Program-made: the position numbers and the translations under genes | The notes under the pieces: generated by a model | Databases searched by the model: none | What the model saw: the letters and a program-made list of their open reading frames with translations, nothing else | Told to the model about the DNA's origin: nothing | Origin: Lachnospiraceae bacterium UBA3845 | GTDB taxonomy: Bacteria; Bacillota; Clostridia; Lachnospirales; Lachnospiraceae | Reading direction: 5' to 3' | DNA length: 6,964 bases | NCBI GenBank assembly: GCA_002392705.1 | Contig: DGHP01000050.1 | Coordinates: forward strand, 6,925-13,888 | Part shown: positions 1 through 6,537 of the stretch, one piece after another | How positions within the stretch are numbered: the stretch's first letter is position 1 | Layout: each line of letters starts with the position of its first letter

Positions 1-5
1 GCCTT

Positions 6-66
6 ATTTGAAATCAGAACCTGCTCCTTACGTGCAAGCACGACGGATCAGAACCTGGTTTCAAAT
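6..66. repeat. Imperfect inverted repeat with internal direct repeats upstream of nrfA
   Basis: Bases 6-17 can pair with 55-66 (12 bp including one G-T wobble; the outer 8 bp, ATTTGAAA/TTTCAAAT, are perfect). Inside the arms, the 11-mer ATCAGAACCTG occurs twice in direct orientation (13-23 and 47-57). A smaller palindrome, CGTGC-AA-GCACG, lies at the centre (31-42). No T-run follows on either strand, so it is not an ordinary intrinsic terminator. It could be an operator, a transcript-end hairpin of the upstream gene, or a short repetitive element. Its function is unknown. Confidence 0.4.
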
Positions 67-181
67 CGGCCGTGAATAGTAACAGAGAATGCACAGGTTG
101 CTCTTGCCTAAGCGCATGTGCGTATGATATGCTTGTAATTGATAAGAAATTGTTAAACTTCTGCTCAGGAGGGAATACAAG

Positions 182-1327
182 ATGAGAAAACTGTGCTTTG
201 CATTGACAGCTGCTGCTGCGCTGGCCGGTTTCTGTATGACAGCGGAAGCGGACAGCGTGCTGCCGTCTGTTATGGAGTCTTATGAGAAGAATGCTGACAA
301 CAGCTATTCGGTCAGCTATCTGGAGGAAGATCCGTATCTGGTCAACATCTATGAGGGTTACGGTTTTGCGAAGGATTACGGCAGTGCCCGCGGACACGCG
401 TACGTTCTTGAGGACGTGGGCAAGACCGAGCGTCCGCATGCCCTGGCCAACTGCCTGACCTGCAAGACCGCGGATTTCACGAAGCTGGTCAACGATCTCG
501 GAGAGGACGCATACTCCCTTGAGTTTGAGAGTATCTTTCCGGATATGCATGAGAATGTCGGCTGCTACACCTGCCATGAGGATAAGATTGCCGACGGCAC
601 ACTTGTCCTGACCCATGACTATACGCTGGCGGCGATCGGTGATGAGATGGGCGACGGCATCGCTCCGGCGATCGCGGTCTGCGGACAGTGCCATACCGAG
701 TACTACTTCAAGCCGGAAAACAAGGCGACCAATGTACCTTATGAGGATATCGCCAGCATGGATCCGGCTGCGGAACTTGCCTATTATGATGAGATGGGTT
801 TTGCGGACTGGGTGCAGGAAAGCACGGGTACGCCCCTGCTGAAGGCACAGCATCCGGAGATCGAGACGGTGCTCGGCGAGGGCAGCGTTCACGCGAAGAT
901 GGGCCTGAGCTGCGCGGACTGCCACATGGAGAAAGCTTCCGCAGAGGACGGCAGCGGCTATAAGAGCCATTATCTGCAGAGCCCGCTGAGCAGCGAAGCG
1001 ATCCTGGAGACCTGCGCTGCCTGCCATAAGGATACGGATATGGCCGAAAAGGTTCATGCCGTGCAGGCGGAAGTCACTGCCAGGGAGACCGAGGTCGGTG
1101 AGAAGCTCTCCGCGTTGAAGGACAAGCTTGCGGAGGCAGTTGCCGGAGGGGAATATTCGGAGGAGGAACTGGACGAGATCCGCAAGCTCCACCGTACAGC
1201 CCAGTGGTTCTTTGATTACGATTACGTAGAGAACAGTGAAGGCGCCCACAACTCCACACTGGCGAAGAAGTGCCTGGATACTGCGGAATCGGTGATCGAT
1301 GAAGCGATGGGCAGACTGGGGTCATAA
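182..1327 (+). CDS. nrfA: NrfA, pentaheme cytochrome c nitrite reductase (ammonia-forming)
   Basis: Reduces nitrite to ammonium with six electrons outside the cytoplasmic membrane (EC 1.7.2.2). The 381-aa product begins with a Sec signal peptide (RK, hydrophobic stretch to residue 19, likely cleavage after AEA at 23). Five heme sites follow: CLTCK (91-95, lysine-ligated active-site heme 1), CYTCH (128), CGQCH (167), CADCH (244) and CAACH (278). By comparison with E. coli and Wolinella NrfA, the active site is Arg84, Tyr174 (in EYYF after heme 3) and His224 in KAQHPE. The calcium ligands Glu173, Lys221 and Gln223 are also present. It is shorter than typical NrfA (E. coli 478 aa), mainly in the linker before heme 1 and at the C-terminal end, though the dimer-forming helices appear kept. 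The start is supported by AGGAGGG at 167-173, 8 nt upstream. There is no lipobox, and no NrfH-like partner is visible nearby. A strong terminator follows directly. Confidence 0.96.
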   Translation: MRKLCFALTAAAALAGFCMTAEADSVLPSVMESYEKNADNSYSVSYLEEDPYLVNIYEGYGFAKDYGSARGHAYVLEDVGKTERPHALANCLTCKTADFTKLVNDLGEDAYSLEFESIFPDMHENVGCYTCHEDKIADGTLVLTHDYTLAAIGDEMGDGIAPAIAVCGQCHTEYYFKPENKATNVPYEDIASMDPAAELAYYDEMGFADWVQESTGTPLLKAQHPEIETVLGEGSVHAKMGLSCADCHMEKASAEDGSGYKSHYLQSPLSSEAILETCAACHKDTDMAEKVHAVQAEVTARETEVGEKLSALKDKLAEAVAGGEYSEEELDEIRKLHRTAQWFFDYDYVENSEGAHNSTLAKKCLDTAESVIDEAMGRLGS

Positions 1328-1344
1328 CGAACAGGTAAATGTCA

Positions 1345-1379
1345 GGAAGCCGCCGGATTTTCTGGCGGCTTCCTTTTTT
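1345..1379 (+). terminator. Strong intrinsic terminator after nrfA
   Basis: A perfect 10-bp GC-rich stem, GGAAGCCGCC (1345-1354) with GGCGGCTTCC (1364-1373), encloses a 9-nt loop and is followed directly by six T (1374-1379). It starts 18 bases after the nrfA stop codon. It should end most nrfA transcripts, so resBC would depend on read-through or on a promoter of its own in 1380-1460. Confidence 0.95.
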
Positions 1380-1387
1380 CCTGCGCA

Positions 1388-1416
1388 TTGTCTGCGCGGG
1401 ATCGGATGGGAAGAAT
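1388..1416 (+). promoter_or_regulatory. Weak candidate promoter for resBC
   Basis: TTGTCT (1388-1393) and AAGAAT (1411-1416) are 17 bp apart, each matching four of six consensus bases for a housekeeping sigma factor. The position, between the nrfA terminator and resB, is where a promoter would be needed, but the sequence match alone is weak. Confidence 0.25.
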
Positions 1417-1433
1417 AGAATCTTCCCTGTCCG
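1403..1433 (+). other. Hairpin in the nrfA-resB intergenic region
   Basis: GGGAAGA (1408-1414) pairs with TCTTCCC (1421-1427) around a 6-nt loop, and the stem continues after a small internal loop with CGGA (1403-1406) pairing TCCG (1430-1433), 11 bp in total. No T-run follows. It lies about 30 nt before the resB start and overlaps the weak promoter candidate, so it may be either a DNA palindrome for a regulator or a leader RNA structure. Confidence 0.4.
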
Positions 1434-1460
1434 TCTGCGGAATGATCGGAGCGGTATCAT

Positions 1461-2750
1461 ATGAAGAAGATTGCCCGGATTGTTTTTTCAATGAAATTTG
1501 CGCTGGTCCTGCTGGGGATCCTGCTGGCTGCCTGCCTGGCGGGGAGCGTCATCCCCCAGGGAAAGGACGCCTCCTATTATCTGTCGGAGTATTCGGAACA
1601 GGCCGGCGGAGCGATCCTGGCGCTGGGACTTGATGACGTGTTCCACTGCAGCTGGTTTGTGGCGCTCGCCGCCGTGCTCTGCCTGAATCTGACCGGCTGT
1701 AATATCGTGCATTTCCCCTCGCTTGCTGTGCGCAGCAAAAACGGTTTCAGCCCGGACAGATTTAGGCGTTCCGGACACGCGAAGGAACTCTTTGAAAGCA
1801 GCGTTCCGGAAGAACTGTTTCAGGCCTGCGGCTTTCACAGGCTCGTCAGGGAGAACAGCGCGGACGGGAAAGACTGCATCTACGGGGTAAAGAACCGGCC
1901 CGGCATCTGGGGAGCCTGGTTCTGCCATCTGGGCATGCTGATTGTTATCTTGGGCTTCGGTCTCGGACAGATGAAGCAGGTCAGCTTCGCGGTGTACGGA
2001 GTGCCCGGGCAGACAAAGCCGGTCGAAGGAACAGGATATGAACTGACGATAGATGATTTCGAGGTGGATCTGCGCCCGGACGATACCGTGGAGCAGTACA
2101 CGGCCTCCATCACGATGCGCGATACCGGAACATCTGAAAGCCGGAGCGGACAGACAAGCGTCAACCACCCGGCAACGCTTTTCGGTATGCGCTGTTACCA
2201 GAATTCCACCGGCTGGGCGGCGAAGGTTCAGGTCTATAAGGAGGACAGCCTGGTCCAGGAAGAGATTCTCTGCGCCGGTGAGCAGATGGATGTGGAGGAT
2301 AAGGAAGGCCTGACGCTGGTGTTCGCAGCTTTTTACCCGGATTACGAGGAGGGGGAAGACGGCATGCCGAGGACGGCCAGCTCCGGCCTGAAGAATCCGG
2401 CATATCTCTACCGCCTTTATTACCGCGGAGAGATCCTCGGAATGAATGTCCTTGCGGCAAATGAAGCGATTACGGTGGATGCCTATACGATCATCTTCAC
2501 GGACCCGCAGAATTATACCCTGATCCAGATAAAGAGAGATCCCTTCACCTGGCTTGCCGCCATCGGCGCCGTGGTCGTGATGGCCGGCCTGATTCTCGCG
2601 TTCTATCTGCGTACCGAGGAAGTGTATGCGGAGCAGAAGGATGGGAATGTCTGGTCGGTGTCGGGATACAGCAGGAAAGGCGGAGCGGAATTTACGGATC
2701 TGCTTGTTCAGAAACAGAAAGAAACAGAAGGAGGAAAGAGTGCCGGATGA
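1461..2750 (+). CDS. resB: ResB/CcsB, system II cytochrome c biogenesis protein
   Basis: With ResC it forms the membrane heme exporter and cytochrome c synthase that attaches heme covalently to CxxCH/CxxCK sites outside the membrane. The 429-aa product has the ResB layout: a conserved N-terminal SMKFALVLLG...GSVIPQG segment (TM1, 10-33), TM2 at about 62-82, and TM3 at 149-170 carrying His156, the likely conserved membrane histidine. A large extracytoplasmic domain (about 171-360) contains the family block NHP...RCYQNSTGW (235-252), and TM4 spans 362-383. The start is preceded by GGAG (1448-1451), 9 nt upstream. Its stop overlaps the resC start as ATGA, indicating translational coupling. Placement beside nrfA, with no other c-type cytochrome in view, suggests the pair mainly serves NrfA, as the fused NrfI does in Wolinella. 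Confidence 0.93.
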   Translation: MKKIARIVFSMKFALVLLGILLAACLAGSVIPQGKDASYYLSEYSEQAGGAILALGLDDVFHCSWFVALAAVLCLNLTGCNIVHFPSLAVRSKNGFSPDRFRRSGHAKELFESSVPEELFQACGFHRLVRENSADGKDCIYGVKNRPGIWGAWFCHLGMLIVILGFGLGQMKQVSFAVYGVPGQTKPVEGTGYELTIDDFEVDLRPDDTVEQYTASITMRDTGTSESRSGQTSVNHPATLFGMRCYQNSTGWAAKVQVYKEDSLVQEEILCAGEQMDVEDKEGLTLVFAAFYPDYEEGEDGMPRTASSGLKNPAYLYRLYYRGEILGMNVLAANEAITVDAYTIIFTDPQNYTLIQIKRDPFTWLAAIGAVVVMAGLILAFYLRTEEVYAEQKDGNVWSVSGYSRKGGAEFTDLLVQKQKETEGGKSAG

Positions 2751-3577
2751 GCAGCGGACAGTTTTTGAATATTGAGAATGTTTTATTTACGATAGCGATG
2801 ATCGGATATCTCGCTGCCATGGTCCTGTACTGGCTCTTCTTTGTGCTGAAAAAGGATATGGTGGGGAAATGCGCGGATTGTTTTGCGGCCGCGGCATTTC
2901 TGCTGCATACGGGCGCGCTGGTGACCAGAGGGATCGGCGCGGGCAGGTTCCCGCTCTCGAACCAGTATGAGTTCGCGACCAGCTTTGCATGGGGAATCTG
3001 CGCCTGCTATCTGGTATTTCTGTGGAAATATAAATTCCGTGCTCTTGGCGCCTTTGTAACGCCGGTCATCTTTCTGGTGATCGGGTATGCGGCGATGCAG
3101 AGCAGGGAGGTGCGTGAACTGATGCCCGCCCTCAGAAGCCACTGGCTTGCGATCCATGTGTCTTCGGCGATTATCTCCTATGGTGCCTTCGGCGTATCCT
3201 TCGCGGTCTCCCTGATGTTCCTGCTCCGGCAGAAAAAGGAGGACAGCCCCTTCTGGCAGGAGCATATTCCGGACGAAAGAAGGCTGGACCTGATCAGCTA
3301 CCGGGCGGTTTCCCTGGGATTTCTCTTCCTGACCTTTGTCATGATCTCCGGAGCGATCTGGGCGGAGCGGGCCTGGGGCAGCTACTGGTCCTGGGACCCG
3401 AAGGAGACCTGGTCCCTGATCACCTGGATCATCTACGCCATCTACCTGCATCTGCGGATCTCCAGAGGATGGAAGGGAAAGAGCGCCGCTCTATTCGCCG
3501 TAATCGGATTCATCTGCGTTATCTTTACCTATATCGGTGTAAACACCCTTCTGCCCGGAATCCACAGCTACGCCTGA
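2747..3577 (+). CDS. resC: ResC/CcsA, system II heme-handling protein of cytochrome c synthase
   Basis: Polytopic membrane protein that presents heme for ligation to apocytochromes, working as a complex with ResB. The 276-aa product carries the tryptophan-rich heme-handling WWD motif, WGSYWSWDPKETW (210-222), flanked by the expected histidines: His137 in HWLAIHV before it and His273 in the C-terminal GVNTLLPGIHSY. His54 in the TM2-like FLLHTGALVTRG block and the LSNQYEF segment (70-76) are also typical of CcsA. About eight membrane spans are apparent. AAGGAGG (2728-2734) lies 12 nt before the ATG, which overlaps the resB stop by 4 bases. The length is ordinary for an unfused CcsA. I use resC because the partner is a separate ResB; ccsA is an equivalent name. 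Confidence 0.94.
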   Translation: MSSGQFLNIENVLFTIAMIGYLAAMVLYWLFFVLKKDMVGKCADCFAAAAFLLHTGALVTRGIGAGRFPLSNQYEFATSFAWGICACYLVFLWKYKFRALGAFVTPVIFLVIGYAAMQSREVRELMPALRSHWLAIHVSSAIISYGAFGVSFAVSLMFLLRQKKEDSPFWQEHIPDERRLDLISYRAVSLGFLFLTFVMISGAIWAERAWGSYWSWDPKETWSLITWIIYAIYLHLRISRGWKGKSAALFAVIGFICVIFTYIGVNTLLPGIHSYA

Positions 3578-3680
3578 AAACGCCGGAAGCGGTCAGCAGC
3601 TGCAGGAGTCTGTTACAGCTGCGGACAGAGCCGGGAACGGCGGAAGATTTTGAACTTCAAATCATTTCTATGGGATGCAT

Positions 3681-3694
3681 GCAGCGTATGCTGC
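3681..3694 (+). other. Small hairpin abutting the ribosome binding site of the FNT gene
   Basis: GCAGC (3681-3685) pairs perfectly with GCTGC (3690-3694) around a GTAT loop. The Shine-Dalgarno sequence GGAGAGG begins at the next base (3695-3701). A stem in this position could affect ribosome access, but it is short and may be coincidental. Confidence 0.3.
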
Positions 3695-3709
3695 GGAGAG
3701 GATGACAGT

Positions 3710-4267
3710 ATGCAGAAATATCTGAATTCTGTTCTGGCCGGTTTTCTGATCGGCATAGGGAATCTGGCAATCATTTCAACGGACCGGTATGTCGGGGCTT
3801 TTTTGTTTTCGGTGGCGCTTCTGTCCATCATTGAGCTGCAGCTGCCCCTTTATACCGGAAGAATCGGGAAAGTCCTGACAAACAAAAACCCTGCCGAACT
3901 GCTTCTGATGCTCTGCCTGAACGCGCTGGGGGCGATGATTCCAACCGGGCTCTTTATTCTGATGGACCCTGCCAATCTGGAAAAGCTGCAGACAGTCTGC
4001 TCGGCCAAGTATTCAAAGAGTTATCTTACACTTTTTGCTGCCGGAATTCTGTGCAATGTCCTGATTCACATAGCGGTTACGGCAAAAAGAGAACTGATTA
4101 CCGTTCTGTGCATCATGTGCTTTATTCTCTGCACCTTCGAGCATTCCATTGCGGACGCGGGCTACCTGCCCGTCGGCGGGTCCATCCTGAAATGGCTTGT
4201 GATTGTCGCCGGCAATACGGTGGGCGGCATAGGGACAGAGCTGCTGGTCAGGAAAGAATCCTTCTGA
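3710..4267 (+). CDS. Compact formate/nitrite transporter (FNT) family channel
   Basis: Predicted membrane channel for a small monovalent anion; formate, nitrite and hydrosulfide are the known substrates of the family. The 185-aa product has about six hydrophobic spans (roughly 6-24, 28-50, 61-85, 104-123, 128-147, 158-180). It carries FNT signatures in the right order: LYTG (47-50) where the family has LFTGN, GILCN (112-116), FEHSIAD (143-149) with the central pore histidine His145, and GNTVGG (168-173) in the last span. FNT proteins are usually about 250-280 aa, so this one has shortened loops and ends. I chose ATG 3710 because GGAGAGG (3695-3701) sits 8 nt upstream; an in-frame TTG at 3650 would add 20 non-conserved residues and lacks a good site. 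Following nrfA-resBC, nitrite or formate is the likely substrate. The start lies 132 bp after resC, so shared transcription is possible but not shown. Confidence 0.8.
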   Translation: MQKYLNSVLAGFLIGIGNLAIISTDRYVGAFLFSVALLSIIELQLPLYTGRIGKVLTNKNPAELLLMLCLNALGAMIPTGLFILMDPANLEKLQTVCSAKYSKSYLTLFAAGILCNVLIHIAVTAKRELITVLCIMCFILCTFEHSIADAGYLPVGGSILKWLVIVAGNTVGGIGTELLVRKESF

Positions 4268-4301
4268 AGAGAAAAAGCGGGGATCTGACAGGGGTGCCGG
4301 C

Positions 4302-4382
4302 ATGTTTTGCTGCAGGTTCTGTGAGCAGCGGGTGCAGTGTCGGGGGCTATACCTACAGCCGGAAGAAGCATGCATTTTTTGA
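4302..4382 (+). CDS. Possible 26-aa Cys-rich small ORF (doubtful)
   Basis: ATG at 4302 is preceded by AGGGG (4290-4294), 7 nt away, and opens a 26-codon frame ending at TGA 4380-4382. The peptide has five cysteines (positions 3, 4, 7, 13, 24) and no recognisable family. Its last codons overlap the AT-rich inverted repeat at 4372-4394. The only support is the ribosome binding site, the composition and the absence of another gene in this 283-bp gap. It may be chance. Confidence 0.15.
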   Translation: MFCCRFCEQRVQCRGLYLQPEEACIF

Positions 4383-4394
4383 GATTAAAAATGC
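4372..4394. repeat. AT-rich inverted repeat between convergent genes
   Basis: GCATTTTT (4372-4379) and AAAAATGC (4387-4394) form a perfect 8-bp inverted repeat with a 7-nt centre, lying between the convergent FNT gene and the phosphatase gene. The A/T-rich stem could act as a weak bidirectional terminator, since one arm supplies a U-run in each direction, but it lacks the usual GC-rich stem. A second repeat, GAGGATC (4492-4498) with GATCCTC (4518-4524), lies closer to the phosphatase stop and has no T-run. I see no convincing standard terminator for either gene. Confidence 0.35.
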
Positions 4395-4550
4395 GCCTTA
4401 TGCCAGGAACAAGAGCTGCAGCGTCACGCTGGATGTGAGGTCCTGTTTCCTGATGGCAGGGGGAACCCTTCTTCCCGGCCGAGGCGGTCATGAGGATCCG
4501 GGTACAAGACTGGCGCAGATCCTCCGGCAGCCCCGCTGATCCGGGAAATG

Positions 4551-6380
4551 TCAGGACGGCCCTTTGTAGCTCAGGCAGAGCATGGTGAGATCGTCAAACT
4601 GTTCGGCGTCTTTCACAAAGGTGTTTACGCCTTTGCTTACATTTGCCAGGAGTTTCTGCGGATCGGCTCCCGGGTCCCGGTTAAGGGCGACGAGCATGTT
4701 GCCGGTTCCGAACATCCTGTTCCGGGCGTCGGTTGCTTCCGGCACACCGTCCGTGTACAGGAACAGCTTGTCGCCGGGTTTCAGGGTGAAGCTGTATTCC
4801 GGATATCTGATCCCTTCCATGACGCCGATGACAAATCCATGTTTGTCTTTCATCAGGCTGAAGCGGCCGTCTTTCATCACAGCCGGGTATTCATGGCCCG
4901 CATTGGATGCGGTGATAATACCGGTGCTGATTTCCAGGATGCCGAGCCAGACCGTGACGAACATCTGCTCCTGGTTGTTGGCGCAGATCGAATCGTTGAC
5001 CTTGGAAAGAATCTCGGAGGGATGAAGGCTCAGCATCCCGTTGCTCTGCAGGGTGATTTTGGAGACCATCATAAAGAGAGCGCCGGGAACGCCTTTGCCG
5101 GATACGTCCGCGATCGTCAGACACAGATGGTCATCGTCAATCATGTAGAAATCATAGAAATCGCCGCCGACTTCCTTGGCGGGAACCATGGAGGCGTATA
5201 TGTCAAATTCCTTCCGCTCCGGAAAGGCCGGAAAGACATGGGGCAGCATGGCTGCCTGAATCCGGGTGGCCAGAGACAGTTCTGTTGAGATCCGTTCTCT
5301 TTCCGATGTAATATGTTTTATCTCTTCCAGATAAGCATCGATTTCTGTTGCAAGTTCTGAAAAATCGTCCGCCAGCTGGCCGATTTCATTATCTGACCGT
5401 ATCTTCGACAGGTTTCTGGTGACAGTTACGCTGTCTTTTTCTTTTCTATAAATATCGATGTTATTCGATACCTTTTTCAGCGGCTTCAGGACAAACAGGT
5501 AAATAAGCAGCAGGCAGAGAAGGGAGAGCACGAGCTGGTTGATCATGGCAAGGTTCGTACCCGCCAGCGTCTGGGTCCTGATGCTGGTGCGCAGGCCGGA
5601 AAGGTCGTAGGTCATGCCGATCAGAATCTGCGTCCTGCCGACCGAACACAGGAAGGAGTAATAATCCATATAATTGCCTGCCTGTGCGAGATGGCTGGAA
5701 CTTGCCAGGGCGCTCCGCATGGCATTCTGCTGGCTTTCCGTGACAGTTACGGTATGCCCGAGAGGATAGACCTGCTCATAGTCCGTTCCGCGGACCGAAT
5801 CTGCGTCTGCCCCGCTGAGCAGAAAGACCTGCGTGTCATACGGAGCTTCTGCCGCTATGCAGAAGAGGTAGTCGATCCTGTAGGCCTGTTTGATCTGATC
5901 CAGTCTTGTGTTCAGCCAGGAGTATACGATCTCGGCACAGAGCTTCTGATCCTCTTCCGGGAGTTCCTTCAGCATCGAATCGTCCGCGTAGTGCAGCTGG
6001 ATGTCCGGATGCCGGGCGGAAAAAAGCCTGCTTTTTTCCGCAGTGATGCTGTCCCGGCTGAATTCCGCGTCATATTCGATCTCAAGCTCTCCGGCGTGAT
6101 CATACCAGTAGCTGAGAAACCAGTCATATGCCGGATATTCCGTTACAGAGCGGCGCACTTCTTCGGAGATCTGTTTTGCGTGCCGCTCCATGCCCCTTTT
6201 GACGCTTCTGTCAGAAAGCTGTTTTTCTGTTATAAAAGTGAATAATCCTGTCGTCAGGATGCTGATAAAAAACAGGATCGAGACATGCAGGAAGATTCCG
6301 CCTTTTCGCTTATTCTCTTTCATGATATGGTAAATCCTTCTGCCGAATCGGAAGACTCTGCCTGTGGAAGGCTGATTCAT
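4551..6380 (-). CDS. Membrane sensor with HAMP and SpoIIE/RsbU-type PP2C phosphatase domain
   Basis: Predicted signal-controlled serine/threonine phosphatase, of the kind that dephosphorylates anti-anti-sigma (STAS) proteins in partner-switching pathways. Residue numbers refer to the 609-aa form. TM1 is about 29-50, followed by an extracytoplasmic sensor region of about 225 residues that I cannot assign to a family. TM2 is 278-298, then a HAMP linker (about 296-350, with DNEIGQLADDF at 330-340) and a helical linker (346-375). The phosphatase domain (about 376-605) has metal-binding acidic motifs VGGDFYD (Asp407), DVSGKGVPG (Asp425), YTDG (Asp544) and DDLTM (596-600), plus NAGHEYP (493-499), so it appears active. 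The start is uncertain: ATG 6380 has no clear ribosome binding site, while Met20 (ATG at 6323-6321) has AGAAGG about 12 nt upstream and gives a more usual N-terminus. No STAS or anti-sigma partner gene lies in the window. Confidence 0.92.
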   Translation of the reverse strand: MNQPSTGRVFRFGRRIYHIMKENKRKGGIFLHVSILFFISILTTGLFTFITEKQLSDRSVKRGMERHAKQISEEVRRSVTEYPAYDWFLSYWYDHAGELEIEYDAEFSRDSITAEKSRLFSARHPDIQLHYADDSMLKELPEEDQKLCAEIVYSWLNTRLDQIKQAYRIDYLFCIAAEAPYDTQVFLLSGADADSVRGTDYEQVYPLGHTVTVTESQQNAMRSALASSSHLAQAGNYMDYYSFLCSVGRTQILIGMTYDLSGLRTSIRTQTLAGTNLAMINQLVLSLLCLLLIYLFVLKPLKKVSNNIDIYRKEKDSVTVTRNLSKIRSDNEIGQLADDFSELATEIDAYLEEIKHITSERERISTELSLATRIQAAMLPHVFPAFPERKEFDIYASMVPAKEVGGDFYDFYMIDDDHLCLTIADVSGKGVPGALFMMVSKITLQSNGMLSLHPSEILSKVNDSICANNQEQMFVTVWLGILEISTGIITASNAGHEYPAVMKDGRFSLMKDKHGFVIGVMEGIRYPEYSFTLKPGDKLFLYTDGVPEATDARNRMFGTGNMLVALNRDPGADPQKLLANVSKGVNTFVKDAEQFDDLTMLCLSYKGPS

Positions 6381-6521
6381 TCTGCATCTGAGTATATGAC
6401 GGTTTAAGACCGGCGTTTCACTGCACCAATAATAACATAGAATAACTGAAACAAGAAGACTTAAAAATTTTGCGAAAATTCAGAATTAAAGAAATTTTTT
6501 GTGGAACAGCGGGAGAAAGAG

Positions 6522-6530
6522 TGGTACAAT
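6522..6530 (+). promoter_or_regulatory. Extended -10 promoter for the AGCS leader transcript
   Basis: TG-G-TACAAT at 6522-6530 is an extended -10 element with five of six matches to TATAAT plus the TGn extension. At a 17-bp spacing, the -35 position (6502-6507) reads TGGAAC, a poor match, which is typical of extended -10 promoters. The upstream DNA is AT-rich. The expected start of transcription is near 6537, just where the first leader stem begins. Confidence 0.6.
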
Positions 6531-6537
6531 TAAAAAA

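Noticed and set aside
1..79. Two short plus-strand frames open at the left edge (ending at 75 and 79), possibly the end of an upstream gene
   Set aside because: Both run through the repeat structure and show no recognisable protein, so there is no support for a real C-terminus.
104..128. TTGCCT and TATGAT as a promoter for nrfA
   Set aside because: The spacing is only 13 bp, and the alternative -35 TTGCTC (98-103) gives 19 bp with a poor match; a promoter is likely here but I cannot place it.
142..158. TTGAT-like half site resembling an FNR box upstream of nrfA
   Set aside because: Only one half matches; the second half does not resemble ATCAA at the required spacing.
14..1249. Long open frame on the minus strand opposite nrfA
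   Set aside because: It is antisense to a protein with clear pentaheme NrfA motifs and has no recognisable domain; it is explained by the codon bias of nrfA.
3670..3705. Eleven-codon ORF ending 4 nt before the FNT start
   Set aside because: There is no ribosome binding site upstream of its ATG, and the FNT gene has a good one of its own, so coupling is not needed.
4051..4539. 162-codon plus-strand frame overlapping the FNT gene and the convergent gap
   Set aside because: Its first half is out of frame with conserved FNT sequence and the rest has no recognisable family or good start.
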